Shown in pieces: positions 36,228-47,722 of a DNA stretch of 64,000 nucleotides; the stretch's first letter is position 1, and each line of letters opens with the position of its first letter. The position numbers and the translations under genes are program-made. The stretch is from Corynebacterium provencense. GTDB lineage: Bacteria > Actinomycetota > Actinomycetes > Mycobacteriales > Mycobacteriaceae. The stretch covers positions 1,144,962 to 1,208,961 of the forward strand of contig LT160593.1 in the NCBI GenBank assembly GCA_900049755.1, given 5' to 3'. Below the pieces are notes generated by a model. The model worked only from the letters and a program-made list of their open reading frames with translations. It had not been told where the DNA came from and did not search any database.

Positions 36228-37181
36228 GTGCGAGTCATGCTGATCACCAACCCTTTCGCGACCACGACCAGCAGTGCCGGCCGTGACCGTCTGTACGAGT
36301 CCCTGTCCGCCCGACACAGTGTGGAACTCGTCGCCACCACCCGCCGCGGCCACGCCACCGAACTCGGTGCCCTGGCCGCCGGAACCTTCGACGCCGTCGT
36401 GGTCAACGGGGGTGACGGTTCAGTCAACGAAGTGGTCAACGGCATGCTCGGCGCACCTGACAGAACCGACCGGCCCGCAGCAGGTGACCTGCCGGCCCTC
36501 GGCGTCATCCCGGGCGGCAACGCCAACGTCTTCGCCCGTGCCCTCGGCATCGACCCGGACCCCGTGCGGGCCGCCGCCCAGCTCGCCACGGGACTTGACC
36601 GCGGGACCCGACGGCCCGTCAGCCTCGGGCACACCCTCGGACGCTGGTTCCTGTTCACCGCGGGAACCGGGCTGGACGCCACAGTGATCCGGCGCATGGA
36701 ACAGCTGCGGGCCACGGGACGCCGGGTCACCGACCTGCGCTACGTCACCACGGCCCTGGGCACCTTCCTTTCTCCCGCCCACCCTTCACCGACCTTCACC
36801 GTGGAAATGCCCGGCAGGACCGTGGAAGGGGTGAGATTCGGATTCGTCAGCAACACCAGCCCGTGGACCTACCTGGGGCCCCTCGCCCTGCGGACCAACC
36901 CGGGTACCGACCTCGACCACGGACTCGGGGTGGCCGCACTGACCTCACTGGCGGTGGTGCCCACCCTCGTCCTGGCCGGCAGGCTGCTCACCGGGTCCCG
37001 CAACCCACGGTCGGCCCACCTGGTGCGCGAGGACGACGTTCCCACCGTACGTTTCACCGGGACTTCGCCCGCCGACGTGCAGATCGACGGGGACTACGTC
37101 GGCAGGCACAGCCGACTGGACTTCGGATGCGTCCCCGGGGCACTGGACGTCATCGCCCCGGCCCCGGCCTCCTTCCGATGA
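36228..37181 (+). CDS. diacylglycerol/sphingosine kinase-family lipid kinase
   Basis: A 317-residue DAGK-catalytic-domain protein (YegS/LCB5 type). The nucleotide loop is VVNGGDGSVNEVVNGM and PALGVIPGGNANVFAR. The C-terminal beta sandwich includes EGVRFGFVSNTSPWTYLG and VQIDGDYVG. The family phosphorylates diacylglycerol or related lipids at the membrane. GTG at 36228 is chosen because of the -10 box; ATG at 36237 is a close alternative. Confidence 0.87.
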   Translation: MRVMLITNPFATTTSSAGRDRLYESLSARHSVELVATTRRGHATELGALAAGTFDAVVVNGGDGSVNEVVNGMLGAPDRTDRPAAGDLPALGVIPGGNANVFARALGIDPDPVRAAAQLATGLDRGTRRPVSLGHTLGRWFLFTAGTGLDATVIRRMEQLRATGRRVTDLRYVTTALGTFLSPAHPSPTFTVEMPGRTVEGVRFGFVSNTSPWTYLGPLALRTNPGTDLDHGLGVAALTSLAVVPTLVLAGRLLTGSRNPRSAHLVREDDVPTVRFTGTSPADVQIDGDYVGRHSRLDFGCVPGALDVIAPAPASFR

Positions 37182-37202
37182 AACCGGCATCCACCAGCTG
37201 AA

Positions 37203-37232
37203 TTGCGCCCCTGTCAGACCGGGGCCTATAGT
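37203..37232 (+). promoter_or_regulatory. tRNA-Lys promoter
   Basis: TTGCGC (37203-37208) and TATAGT (37227-37232) are separated by 18 bases. Transcription would start near 37239, about 28 bases before the mature tRNA. Confidence 0.6.
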
Positions 37233-37266
37233 ATCCGACTGTTGCGCGGCGAGGCCGTCGCCACCG

Positions 37267-37342
<76 letters not shown>

Positions 37343-37429
37343 CATGACCCGGCCCGGGGGGAAGACGGGCAGGATCAACCGGATGCAGTCGGGGCAGAAA
37401 CCCCGGAGCCAGGGACGGAGGGGGAGCGG

Positions 37430-38191
37430 ATGGTCCAGGGGCCGACCCATGCCATGTCCGGAGCTGCCGCGGGACTCGCACTGGCAACCACCCTGCCGAC
37501 CGCCTGGGGCGGCGCCACCGGTGTGCCCGAGATCCTCTGCTACGCCGGCATCACCGCCGGGGCCGCACTTCTGCCGGACCTCGACGCACCCGGCTCGACC
37601 GTCTCGAGGTCCTTCGGCTTCGTCACCGGGGTCCTCTCCCGCACCGTCGCGGCCGTCAGCGTCCTCGTCGTCAACGCCACGGGCACCCGAAGGGACACCC
37701 GCGTCACCGGTGCACACCGGACGGCGACCCACACCGTCTGGTTCGCACTCCTCGCCGGAGCATGTGCGTGGGCGGCCGGAGGAGTGGCGGGGGAACGCGG
37801 CGTCACCGTCATGCTCGTCTTCTTCGCAGGACTGGCCCTACGCGGTCTGTTCCCGGAATGGAGCTCGGCCAGGGGTGGACCCGTGGTCGTCCTCGTCGCC
37901 GTCGCAGCAGGGGTCGCCGCCTACCTCACGGTCCCCGCACTGCAGACACCGCTGCTGCCGGCCTCGGCCGTGACCGCCGGAGTACTGGCACACCTGGCAG
38001 GGGACGCCCTGACGAAGACCGGGGTCCCGCTGACCTCGCCGCTGATACCGCGGAAAGGACGCCGGTGGTGGAACTGGACCCTGCCCCCGGCACTCACGGT
38101 CACGACCTCCGGAGTCGCGGACCGGGCGCTGTGCCTGGTCTTCACCGCGCTCAGCGGGTGGCAGCTGGTGCTGGTACTCATGGAGGCATGA
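37430..38191 (+). CDS. YdjM-like membrane-bound metal-dependent hydrolase
   Basis: A 253-residue membrane protein with several hydrophobic helices. Family residues are visible in QGPTHAMSGAAAG at the start, ALLPDLDAPGSTVSRSFG, GAHRTATHTVW, and HLAGDALTKTGVPLTSPL; the His and Asp residues are the expected metal ligands. The function of this family is poorly known. ATG at 37430 is preceded by GGGGGAGCGGATG. The stop overlaps the start of the next gene (ATGA). Confidence 0.82.
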   Translation: MVQGPTHAMSGAAAGLALATTLPTAWGGATGVPEILCYAGITAGAALLPDLDAPGSTVSRSFGFVTGVLSRTVAAVSVLVVNATGTRRDTRVTGAHRTATHTVWFALLAGACAWAAGGVAGERGVTVMLVFFAGLALRGLFPEWSSARGGPVVVLVAVAAGVAAYLTVPALQTPLLPASAVTAGVLAHLAGDALTKTGVPLTSPLIPRKGRRWWNWTLPPALTVTTSGVADRALCLVFTALSGWQLVLVLMEA

Positions 38192-38982
38192 CCACCGGAA
38201 GGTCGTCGACGGACATCCTCGTCGACGGACATCTCACCAGACTCAAATGGCACCGGGCCCGGCGGACATCCACCGACACCCCTTTCACCCTCGCCCGCAT
38301 CACCGAAGGTCTGCGCGAGGGGGCGAGCGTGGAGATCGACGTGAGGGTCAGTGCTGACGGCGTCCCTGAGATCCGCCATGACCCCGTCCGACGGTGGCGC
38401 CGACGACAGCCGGCACCGGCACTGTGCACTCTCGCCGACGCCCGCATCACCGGTACAGCTCCCGGTGCCGGGGAGGACACCGGCGGACAGTTTCCGCCCA
38501 CCGCCCTGCTGCAGCTCGACATCAAAGACAACGCGTCCGTCATGACCCCGGCGAACGCCCGGCGGACAGCCGGGGCCGTCGGGGCACTGGCGTCACACGT
38601 CATCGTCTCCGGAACCGACCCTCGCGCCGCGGCCACGGTGGCCCGGCAGGACCCGCGGTTGAGACTGGGGCACGACCCCTGCACCCGGCGGGCGGTACTG
38701 CGCCTGCGACGCACCGCAGACATCGCCCGTTTCGTCGGCGACGCCCTCGACGCCCAGCCTTCCGCGGACACCGTCTACCTCGACCACCGGATCATCCTTG
38801 CTGCGGCCGGTCGCGGACACGACATCGTCGCCGATTTCCACGCCGCAGGAAAACTCGTGGACGCCTACACCCTGACGGGCCCCGACGAGACAACTCTCGC
38901 GCAGGCCCGCGCCCTGCTGGAACTGCGGGTCGACCAGATCACCACCGACGACCCCGACGGGTTCGCCCGGTCGCTCGCCTGA
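38188..38982 (+). CDS. glycerophosphodiester phosphodiesterase-like protein
   Basis: A 264-residue protein with a degenerate GDPD barrel. The metal-binding E-x-D is in ASVEIDVRVSADGVPEIRHDP. A Lys-Asp block LLQLDIKDNASV is at the place of the usual ELK motif, and the last strand reads LRVDQITTDDPDGFA. The usual N-terminal HRG is not obvious (KWHRARRTS), so activity is uncertain. Translation is coupled to the upstream gene. Confidence 0.72.
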   Translation: MTTGRSSTDILVDGHLTRLKWHRARRTSTDTPFTLARITEGLREGASVEIDVRVSADGVPEIRHDPVRRWRRRQPAPALCTLADARITGTAPGAGEDTGGQFPPTALLQLDIKDNASVMTPANARRTAGAVGALASHVIVSGTDPRAAATVARQDPRLRLGHDPCTRRAVLRLRRTADIARFVGDALDAQPSADTVYLDHRIILAAAGRGHDIVADFHAAGKLVDAYTLTGPDETTLAQARALLELRVDQITTDDPDGFARSLA

Positions 38983-39042
38983 GCCGGCCCCGAGAGACAC
39001 CGACCGTATTCGTCGGGCGGCAGCCGGCGCGCGGCAGGCAGC

Positions 39043-39181
39043 GGCCGGCCGGCGACCCCCGACATCTCCACTCTTCCCCTACACGACGCTCTTCCGACCT
39101 GGCGCCCCGCCGAACCGGGGGCAGTGCCCCAGACAAGGAGCCGGCTCCGGTCCCGCTGCCCGCGCCGGAACCACACCATCA
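39043..39181. other. degraded Illumina P5 adapter joined to a copied fragment from about 42.8 kb
   Basis: Bases 39050-39100 match the inner 51 bases of the Illumina P5/read-1 adapter at 46 positions, and all five changes are to C. Bases 39101-39181 then repeat 42779-42861, including GGCAGTGCCCCAGACAAGG, with scattered changes mostly to C. One noisy read carrying adapter and a misplaced insert explains both. On the minus strand the adapter translates as RSEERRVG, a well-known contaminant peptide. Confidence 0.9.
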
Positions 39182-39472
39182 GGGCTGTCTTTTATCCATA
39201 CCGGTGACCCAGGCGCCCGGTTCACCGGCCGCCAGACCGTAGACGATCGCGCAGACCGCCACGACCGCCGACACGGCCAGCACGACCTGGTTGGCAACCC
39301 AGAAGAAGCGGTACACGTCCCTGCGGTCCAGCGGGGTGACGATGGTGTCCTCGACGGACAACTGGTCGGGGATTCCGTCCGAGTCACGCGGGGCACCGTC
39401 GTCCGGGCCCTGGGAGGCAGGGCTGCGTCCCGTTCCGCTGTCCGGGGTATCTGCTGGAAGGTTCTCGGCCAT
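39179..39472 (-). CDS. small single-helix membrane protein, C-terminus uncertain
   Basis: A 97-residue protein starting MAENLPADTPDSGTG, with a polar, acidic first half and one membrane helix (QVVLAVSAVVAVCAIVYGLA). The ATG at 39470-39472 has no longer conserved upstream part. Its stop codon spans the edge of the artefactual segment, so the last residues (GMDKRQP) may not be the true end. I do not recognise a named family. It is divergent from aspS. Confidence 0.6.
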   Translation of the reverse strand: MAENLPADTPDSGTGRSPASQGPDDGAPRDSDGIPDQLSVEDTIVTPLDRRDVYRFFWVANQVVLAVSAVVAVCAIVYGLAAGEPGAWVTGMDKRQP

Positions 39473-39683
39473 GACCCCACGGTAGCGGCTGCCCGGCGGA
39501 AACGTCGGGGCCGGGTCACCCGGTACACCCACCCCCGACCACCCGGGAGGCGGGGGAGTACGCTCGAGGGTCGACATGCGCGCACCCTGCCGCCGGGAAC
39601 CCCGGAGGACGTGCGCCGGTGACAGCCGGGGAGGCCTCTGTGGAGCGCCGCTCCTTCAACCAGATCCGAAAGGACAACGCGAC

Positions 39684-41507
<1,824 letters not shown>

Positions 41508-41583
41508 CCCATCCGGCCGGAGTCACCGACGGGTCACCCGGCCCGCCCCGGCCACATCCGACCACCTGCCTGAAGGAGCCGAC

Positions 41584-42837
41584 GTGCTGAGTACCGACAC
41601 CGTCCTCGACAGAGCGACCCACCTGCTGGGCCGCAGGTTCGGAGGCACCCCGGAGCTCACCCACCCCGAGGACCTCGGGGGTTCCAGTGACTCACTGGTC
41701 CTGCGGGCGAAGGTCACCCCGAACCCGTTCCTGCAGCAGCGGTCTGTCGTCATCAAGCAGCTGCCCGCCCTCGCCGAAGGGACACCACCGGAAGCCGAGG
41801 CGAATGCCGCGATGATCAGGGAAGTCGTCGCCTACCAGTACACCAACACCCTGCCCTCCGAGAACCGTCCCGGACCGCTGCTGCTCGCCCACGACATCGA
41901 CGAGCGCATCATCGTGCTCTCCGACGCAGGCACCGGAGAGAGCTTCGCGGACATTCTTGTCCGTGAGGACGCCGCGCAGCGCGCCTCCGCCCTGCGCAAA
42001 CTGGGCCGCGCACTGGGCCGTATGCAGGTGGCGACCGCAGACGGTGAGGAGTCCTTCGACACCCTCAACCGCCGCCAGTACACCCGCCACGGGCTGCCCC
42101 TCGGACAGGTCGGTGAACGTGACGTCGACGTCGCGGCACTGGTCACCCAGGGCCTCGACCTGCTGGAGGGCAGCGGGGTGGAGATCCCCGACGCGGTCGT
42201 CGACTTCGCCAGGGAGGCCGGTCACCGGCAGCAACGCTCCAGTCTGCGGGCCTTCACCCCCTTCGACCTCACCCCGGACAACATCATGTTGTCCGACCAG
42301 GTCGTCTTCCTGGACTTCGAGTGGGCGGGATTCCGTGACATCGTCTTCGACGTCGCCTGCGTCATCGCCGGATTCCCCCACGACATCTCCACGCCGCTGC
42401 TCGACGAGGACGAGGCGAACGAGTTCATCGACGCCTGGGCGTCCGAGGTTGTCTCGGTGTGGCCGGAGGTCCGCGACCACCACCAGCTCACCGAGGCACT
42501 GATGACCTCCCTCATCGGCTGGACACTGATGAGCCTGTCCCTGCTCTACCACGGCACCCTGGCGGTCATCGCCGGAGCCGACACCCCCACCGACGGGGCA
42601 CGCCAGCTCGACCGCCTTCCCGAGACCCACCTGGCGGACTTCGCCACCACCGTCGAATCGGTCCGTCGCTTCGCCACGACCGCCGCCACCTCCGCGACCG
42701 GAGCGGACGCGGGCAGGGACGGCAGTGACACCCTCGGCCGGTACACCCGGGTCGCGCTCTTCGCCAGCAGTCTGCTGGAGCGTCTCGCCGAACTCGGGGC
42801 AGTGCCCCAGACAAGGAGCCGGCTCCGGTCACGCTGA
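41584..42837 (+). CDS. APH/choline-kinase-fold phosphotransferase, catalytic His changed
   Basis: A 417-residue protein with a kinase-like fold. The catalytic loop reads FTPFDLTPDNIML: Asp228 and Asn233 match the family's HGDxxxxN, but the His position is Pro. The metal-binding Asp is kept as D244 in VFLDFEWAGFRD. The gene sits between aspS and rarA, as in C. glutamicum. The substrate is unknown, and there is no reason to call it an antibiotic resistance gene. GTG at 41584 is used because upstream residues overlap aspS. Confidence 0.75.
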   Translation: MLSTDTVLDRATHLLGRRFGGTPELTHPEDLGGSSDSLVLRAKVTPNPFLQQRSVVIKQLPALAEGTPPEAEANAAMIREVVAYQYTNTLPSENRPGPLLLAHDIDERIIVLSDAGTGESFADILVREDAAQRASALRKLGRALGRMQVATADGEESFDTLNRRQYTRHGLPLGQVGERDVDVAALVTQGLDLLEGSGVEIPDAVVDFAREAGHRQQRSSLRAFTPFDLTPDNIMLSDQVVFLDFEWAGFRDIVFDVACVIAGFPHDISTPLLDEDEANEFIDAWASEVVSVWPEVRDHHQLTEALMTSLIGWTLMSLSLLYHGTLAVIAGADTPTDGARQLDRLPETHLADFATTVESVRRFATTAATSATGADAGRDGSDTLGRYTRVALFASSLLERLAELGAVPQTRSRLRSR

Positions 42838-42858
42838 CCGCGCCGGAATCACAGCATC

Positions 42859-44271
42859 ATGGGCGAGGGACTCTTCGAGGTCGGATCCTCCGGACACGGC
42901 ACCCCGGAACACGGCGCAGGCCGGGAGCCCCGCCGCCGGGCAGCGGACCCTGCACCGCCCTCACGCTCCGCCGAATCCTACTTCCACCCCGGTGCCCATG
43001 CCCCGCTGGCGGTGAGGATGCGCCCCCGGACCCTCGACGAGGTCGTCGGCCAGGAGCAGGTCCTCGGTGAGGGAGCCCCGCTGCGCCGTCTGATTGAGGG
43101 GCGCGGTGAATCCTCGGTCATCCTCTACGGACCACCCGGGACGGGGAAGACGACCGTCGCCTCCCTCATCGCCGGGACGTCCGGGCACCGCTTCGAGGCA
43201 CTGTCCGCACTGAACTCCGGGGTGAAGGAGGTCCGGGCGGTCATCGACACAGCCCGGCGCATGCTCGTCGACGGTGTGTCGACCGTGCTGTTCATCGACG
43301 AGGTGCACAGGTTCTCCCGCACCCAGCAGGACGCCCTGCTCTCCGCCGTCGAGAACCGTACGGTCCTGCTCGTCGCGGCGACGACCGAGAACCCGAGCTT
43401 CTCCGTGGTCGCGCCCCTGCTGTCCCGGTCCCTGCTCGTCCAGCTCACCCCGCTGGCACCCGCGGACATCGCCACTCTGCTGCGGCGGGCGGTGGACGAC
43501 CCCCGCGGTTTCGGCGGCTCGGTGACCCTCACCGACGAAGCCTGCGACCGTCTCACCGCCCTGGCCGCAGGTGACGCACGCAGGGCACTGACCTACCTCG
43601 AGGCGGCCGCGGAGACCGTCCAGGACAGTGGCGGGGAGATAACCGTCGAGACCGTCGCGCTGTCCACGGACCGGGCCGTCGCCCGCTACGACCGTGACGG
43701 GGACCAGCACTACGACATCGTCAGTGCCTTCATCAAGTCCATCCGTGGCTCGGACCCGGACGCCGCGCTCCACTACCTCGCCCGGATGATCGACGCGGGG
43801 GAGGACCCGCGTTTCATCGCCCGCCGCCTGGTCATCCACGCCTCCGAGGACATCGGCATGGCCGACCCCACGGCCCTCCAGATCGCCGTCGCCGCCCATC
43901 AGGCGGTGAGTTTCATCGGCATGCCGGAGGGCAGGATCCCGCTGGCCCAGGCGACGGTCCATCTGGCCACCGCGGCGAAGTCGAATTCGGTGATCTCCGC
44001 CGTCGACGCCGCCCTCGCCGACGTGCGGGCGGGGAAGGGTACCGTCGTGCCACCCCACCTGCGTGACGGCCACTATTCCGGGGCGGAGGGACTCGGTAAC
44101 GCCGTGGGATACCGGTACCCCCACGACGATCCCCGTGGCGTCCTCGCGCAGGACTACCTTCCGGAGGATCTGGCGGGCGCCCGCTACTACGAACCCACCG
44201 ACCACGGGCGGGAACGCCAGATCTCCGCAACCCTGGACACCCTGCGCAGTATCGTCCGCGACGGCAGGTAG
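42859..44271 (+). CDS. rarA: replication-associated recombination AAA+ ATPase RarA
   Basis: A 470-residue MgsA/RarA family clamp-loader-like ATPase that acts at stalled replication forks. Walker A is [16 protein letters not shown], Walker B is LFIDEVHRF, sensor 1 is [12 protein letters not shown], and sensor 2 lies in [13 protein letters not shown]. The C-terminal tetramerisation part includes [22 protein letters not shown]. The first 50 residues are a variable Pro/Arg-rich extension. Its stop overlaps the probable alaS promoter. Confidence 0.93.
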   Translation: MGEGLFEVGSSGHGTPEHGAGREPRRRAADPAPPSRSAESYFHPGAHAPLAVRMRPRTLDEVVGQEQVLGEGAPLRRLIEGRGESSVILYGPPGTGKTTVASLIAGTSGHRFEALSALNSGVKEVRAVIDTARRMLVDGVSTVLFIDEVHRFSRTQQDALLSAVENRTVLLVAATTENPSFSVVAPLLSRSLLVQLTPLAPADIATLLRRAVDDPRGFGGSVTLTDEACDRLTALAAGDARRALTYLEAAAETVQDSGGEITVETVALSTDRAVARYDRDGDQHYDIVSAFIKSIRGSDPDAALHYLARMIDAGEDPRFIARRLVIHASEDIGMADPTALQIAVAAHQAVSFIGMPEGRIPLAQATVHLATAAKSNSVISAVDAALADVRAGKGTVVPPHLRDGHYSGAEGLGNAVGYRYPHDDPRGVLAQDYLPEDLAGARYYEPTDHGRERQISATLDTLRSIVRDGR

Positions 44272-44274
44272 ACT
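44269..44274 (+). promoter_or_regulatory. possible alaS -10 box
   Basis: TAGACT fits TAnnnT and overlaps the rarA stop codon. It would give a leader of about 70 bases. AGAAGG lies before the GTG at 44353. Confidence 0.45.
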
Positions 44275-44352
44275 GGGCAACCGGCAAATCACCGACCCAT
44301 CCAGACCAACATCCAGACCAACCCAGAGACACAGCAAGAAGGTTCCGTCAAC

Positions 44353-47082
44353 GTGCAGACGCATGAGATCCGCGAGCGATTCATCAACCACTTCGTCAAG
44401 GCGGGGCACACCGAGGTTCCCAGCGCCTCGCTCATCCTCGACGATCCGAACCTGCTCTTCGTCAACGCCGGCATGGTGCCCTTCAAGCCCTACTTCCTCG
44501 GCCAGCAGAACCCGCCGTTCCCCAACGGCACCGCCACCTCCATCCAGAAGTGCGTGAGGACCCTCGACATCGAGGAGGTGGGCATCACCACCCGGCACAA
44601 CACCTTCTTCCAGATGGCGGGGAACTTCTCCTTCGGGCAGTACTTCAAGGAAGGTGCCATCACCCACGCCTGGACCCTGCTCACCGGATCTCTGGAGGAC
44701 GGCGGATTCGGGCTGGACCCTGACCGTCTCTGGGTCACCGTGTACCTGGACGACGACGAGGCCGCACAGATCTGGCACGAGAAGATCGGCGTGCCCGAGG
44801 AACGTATCCAGCGCCTCGGGATGGCGGACAACTACTGGTCCATGGGAATCCCCGGCCCCTGCGGGCCCTGCTCCGAGATCTACTACGACCGTGGCGAGGA
44901 GTACGGACGCTACGGTGGACCCGTCGTCGACGACACCCGCTACATCGAACTGTGGAACCTCGTGTTCATGCAGAACGAGCGCGGCAGGGGCATCGGCAAG
45001 GACGACTTCGAGATCCTCGGCCCGCTGCCGAAGAAGAACATCGACACCGGCATGGGTGTCGAACGGGTGGCCTGCATCCTGCAGAATGTCGAGAACGTCT
45101 ACGAGACCGACCTCCTCGCCCCCGTCATCCGCGTCGCCGAGAAGCTCACCGGCGCGACCTACGGCCGCAGCGAGTCCCTCGCCGCTGACGGTGACACGAC
45201 CTCGGCGGCCTATCATGCCGCCCACACCGACGACATCCGCTTCCGTGTCATCGCCGACCACTGCCGTACCGGTCTGATGCTCATCCTGGACGGCGTCACC
45301 CCCGGCAACGAAGGCCGCGGCTACATTCTGCGCCGCCTGCTGCGCCGCATCATCCGCTCCGCACGCCTGCTCGGCGCCACCGGAGTGACCATGGAGAAGC
45401 TCATGGACACCGTCCGTGAGACCATGACCCCCTCCTACCCGGAGATCGCCGACAACTGGGAGCGTATCCGCGCCGTCGCCGTCGGAGAGGAGACCGCCTT
45501 CCTCAAGACCCTCGAATCCGGCACCCGCCTGTTCGAGGAGGCAGCCGCAAAGGTCCGGGCCGGCGGTGGTACGGAGCTCGGGGGAGAGGCCGCCTTCTCC
45601 CTCCACGACACCCACGGATTCCCCATCGACCTGACGGTCGAGATGGCCGCGGAATCGGGTCTGACCGTCGACCGGGAGGGCTTCGACGCCCTCATGGCAG
45701 AACAGAAGGCCCGCGCCAAGGCAGACAACCGCGCCAAGAAGCACGCCCACGCCGACGTCTCCGTCTACCGTCCCTTCGTCGACAACCACCCCACGGTCTT
45801 CCTCGGCTACACGTCCACCGAGGCTGAGGCCACGGTCCTCGGGATCGTCGCCGACGGCGCCCTGGTCGACCGGGCAGGGGAGGGCAGTCAGGTCCAGATC
45901 ATCCTCGACAGCACACCGTTCTACGCGGAGTCCGGCGGGCAGCTCGCCGACCGTGGCACAATCACCGGTACCGGCGGAGCGGCACAGGTCGACGACGTGC
46001 AGAAGACCGGTAAGAAGGTGTGGCTGCACAGTGTCACCGTCACCGGCGGGGAACTGGCCGTCGGGCAGCGCGTCACCGCGAAGGTCGACCACGCGTGGCG
46101 TCACCGCGCCCGCCAGGCGCACTCCGGCACCCACCTCATCCACGCGGCACTGCGACAGGTCCTCGGCCCCACAGCCGTGCAGGCCGGTTCCATGAACCGG
46201 CCCGGTTACCTGCGCTTCGACTTCAGCTACGGCAGGCAGCTCACCGAGGACCAGCTGCGCCGGATCGAGTTCATCGCCAATGAGGCGGTGGACGCCGACT
46301 ACACCGTCAACACCGTCGAGACGGACCTCGACGAGGCGAAGAAGATGGGTGCGATGGCCCTGTTCGGCGAGAACTACGGTTCCCGCGTCCGGGTCGTCGA
46401 GATCGGTGGTCCCTTCTCCATGGAACTGTGCGGAGGAACCCACGTGGGCCACTCCTCCCAGATCGGCCCGGTGGCTGTGCTCGGAGAGTCTTCCGTCGGT
46501 TCAGGGATCCGTCGCATCGAGGCGTACACGGGGGTGGACTCCTTCCGTTTCCTGTCCGACCAGCACCAGCTGTCCGACTCCCTCGCGACCCGCCTGCGGG
46601 TCCCTGCGGAGGAGCTCCCGGACCGCGTGGACGCCCTGACCTCCCGACTGCACGAGGTCGAGAAGCGGCTGACCCAGCTGCGTGCCGCTGAGCTGACCGC
46701 GAAGGTCGGTGACTATGTCCGCGCCGCGGTCAACGTCGGGGACCTGCGGGTCGTCGCCGCGCGCGTGCCCGACGGTGTGTCCTCCGGTGACCTGCGCACC
46801 CTCGCCAACGAGGCGAAGGGACGCTTCGGTGCCGACGCCGCGGTCGTGTTCTTCATCTCCTCCGACAGCGGGTCAGGCAAGGTCCCCTTCATCGCCGCGG
46901 CCACGGACGCGGCCGTGGAGTCGGGGGTCAGTGCCGGAGAGATCGTGAAGACCGTCGCGCCGTACGTCGGCGGACGGGGCGGCGGCAAGCCTGCGATGGC
47001 CCAGGGCTCCGGTTCGGACGCCACGGGTATCGACGCCGCCGTCGCCGCGGTGAAGGACGTCGTCGCCACCTCGGCGAAGTAG
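44353..47082 (+). CDS. alaS: alanyl-tRNA synthetase
   Basis: A 909-residue AlaRS. The class II core begins [20 protein letters not shown] and includes [13 protein letters not shown] and [21 protein letters not shown]. The editing domain has the zinc ligands [12 protein letters not shown] and [13 protein letters not shown]. The C-terminal C-Ala domain ends with [15 protein letters not shown]. All domains are full length. GTG at 44353 is the start, and ruvX follows after 14 bases. Confidence 0.97.
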   Translation: MQTHEIRERFINHFVKAGHTEVPSASLILDDPNLLFVNAGMVPFKPYFLGQQNPPFPNGTATSIQKCVRTLDIEEVGITTRHNTFFQMAGNFSFGQYFKEGAITHAWTLLTGSLEDGGFGLDPDRLWVTVYLDDDEAAQIWHEKIGVPEERIQRLGMADNYWSMGIPGPCGPCSEIYYDRGEEYGRYGGPVVDDTRYIELWNLVFMQNERGRGIGKDDFEILGPLPKKNIDTGMGVERVACILQNVENVYETDLLAPVIRVAEKLTGATYGRSESLAADGDTTSAAYHAAHTDDIRFRVIADHCRTGLMLILDGVTPGNEGRGYILRRLLRRIIRSARLLGATGVTMEKLMDTVRETMTPSYPEIADNWERIRAVAVGEETAFLKTLESGTRLFEEAAAKVRAGGGTELGGEAAFSLHDTHGFPIDLTVEMAAESGLTVDREGFDALMAEQKARAKADNRAKKHAHADVSVYRPFVDNHPTVFLGYTSTEAEATVLGIVADGALVDRAGEGSQVQIILDSTPFYAESGGQLADRGTITGTGGAAQVDDVQKTGKKVWLHSVTVTGGELAVGQRVTAKVDHAWRHRARQAHSGTHLIHAALRQVLGPTAVQAGSMNRPGYLRFDFSYGRQLTEDQLRRIEFIANEAVDADYTVNTVETDLDEAKKMGAMALFGENYGSRVRVVEIGGPFSMELCGGTHVGHSSQIGPVAVLGESSVGSGIRRIEAYTGVDSFRFLSDQHQLSDSLATRLRVPAEELPDRVDALTSRLHEVEKRLTQLRAAELTAKVGDYVRAAVNVGDLRVVAARVPDGVSSGDLRTLANEAKGRFGADAAVVFFISSDSGSGKVPFIAAATDAAVESGVSAGEIVKTVAPYVGGRGGGKPAMAQGSGSDATGIDAAVAAVKDVVATSAK

Positions 47083-47096
47083 GGACGGGGCGAGGA

Positions 47097-47636
47097 GTGA
47101 ACGCACACGCCGACGACCGGTCCCGCCCCGCCCCGGTACCCGACCGGCCCGGGGACGATGACGCCGGCAGGGGCCGCAGGCTCGGCCTCGACATCGGGAC
47201 GGTCCGCATCGGGGTGTCACTGTCCGACCCGGACGGTATCCTCGCCACCCCTCTGGAGACCGTCCAGGCTGACCGGAGTTCCGGAGCGTGGCCCGGTGAG
47301 GAGTTCGGTCGTGTCCTCGAACTCGTCGAGGAGAACTTCGTCGTCGAGGTGGTGGTCGGTCTGCCGGTGACCCTGCGTTCCCGCCGTACCGCCTCAACCC
47401 GACGTGCGGAGAACTATGCGGACCGTCTGCGGCGTCATCTCGATATCCCGGTGAGGCTCGTCGACGAGCGCATGTCGACGATGGCGGCGTCCAACGCGAT
47501 GCACGCCTCCGGGGTGAACGAGAAGAAGGGCCGGTCCCGGATCGACCAGGCCGCCGCCGTCCACATTCTGCAGGGTTGGCTTGACGCCAGGAAGGCGTAT
47601 CTGGCCCGTACAGAGGCCTCAGATAACGATCTGTGA
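47097..47636 (+). CDS. ruvX: YqgF/RuvX family putative pre-16S rRNA nuclease
   Basis: A 179-residue RNase H-fold protein. The key pattern GLDIGTVRIGVSLSD carries the first catalytic Asp; VVGLPVTLRS and LVDERMSTMAA hold other conserved residues; SRIDQAAAVHILQGWLD is the last acid motif. Homologues process 16S rRNA 5' ends. The first 30 residues are a variable Pro/Asp-rich lead. It lies in the usual alaS–ruvX–mltG–aroE order. Confidence 0.93.
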   Translation: MNAHADDRSRPAPVPDRPGDDDAGRGRRLGLDIGTVRIGVSLSDPDGILATPLETVQADRSSGAWPGEEFGRVLELVEENFVVEVVVGLPVTLRSRRTASTRRAENYADRLRRHLDIPVRLVDERMSTMAASNAMHASGVNEKKGRSRIDQAAAVHILQGWLDARKAYLARTEASDNDL

Positions 47637-47722
47637 TCATTTCGTGCGAGAATGATCGCCGGAGAATGCAGCACCCCTTGTGAGCACCACCGTGCTCCGG
47701 AAAGGCGCGGAGACTTTCAGTA

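Noticed and set aside
38939..39136. Minus-strand ORF with RSEERRVGEEW as a small protein
   Set aside because: This is the translation of an Illumina adapter on the reverse strand.
41584..42837. Aminoglycoside resistance gene
   Set aside because: Only the fold is shared; the place is a core locus and a catalytic residue differs.
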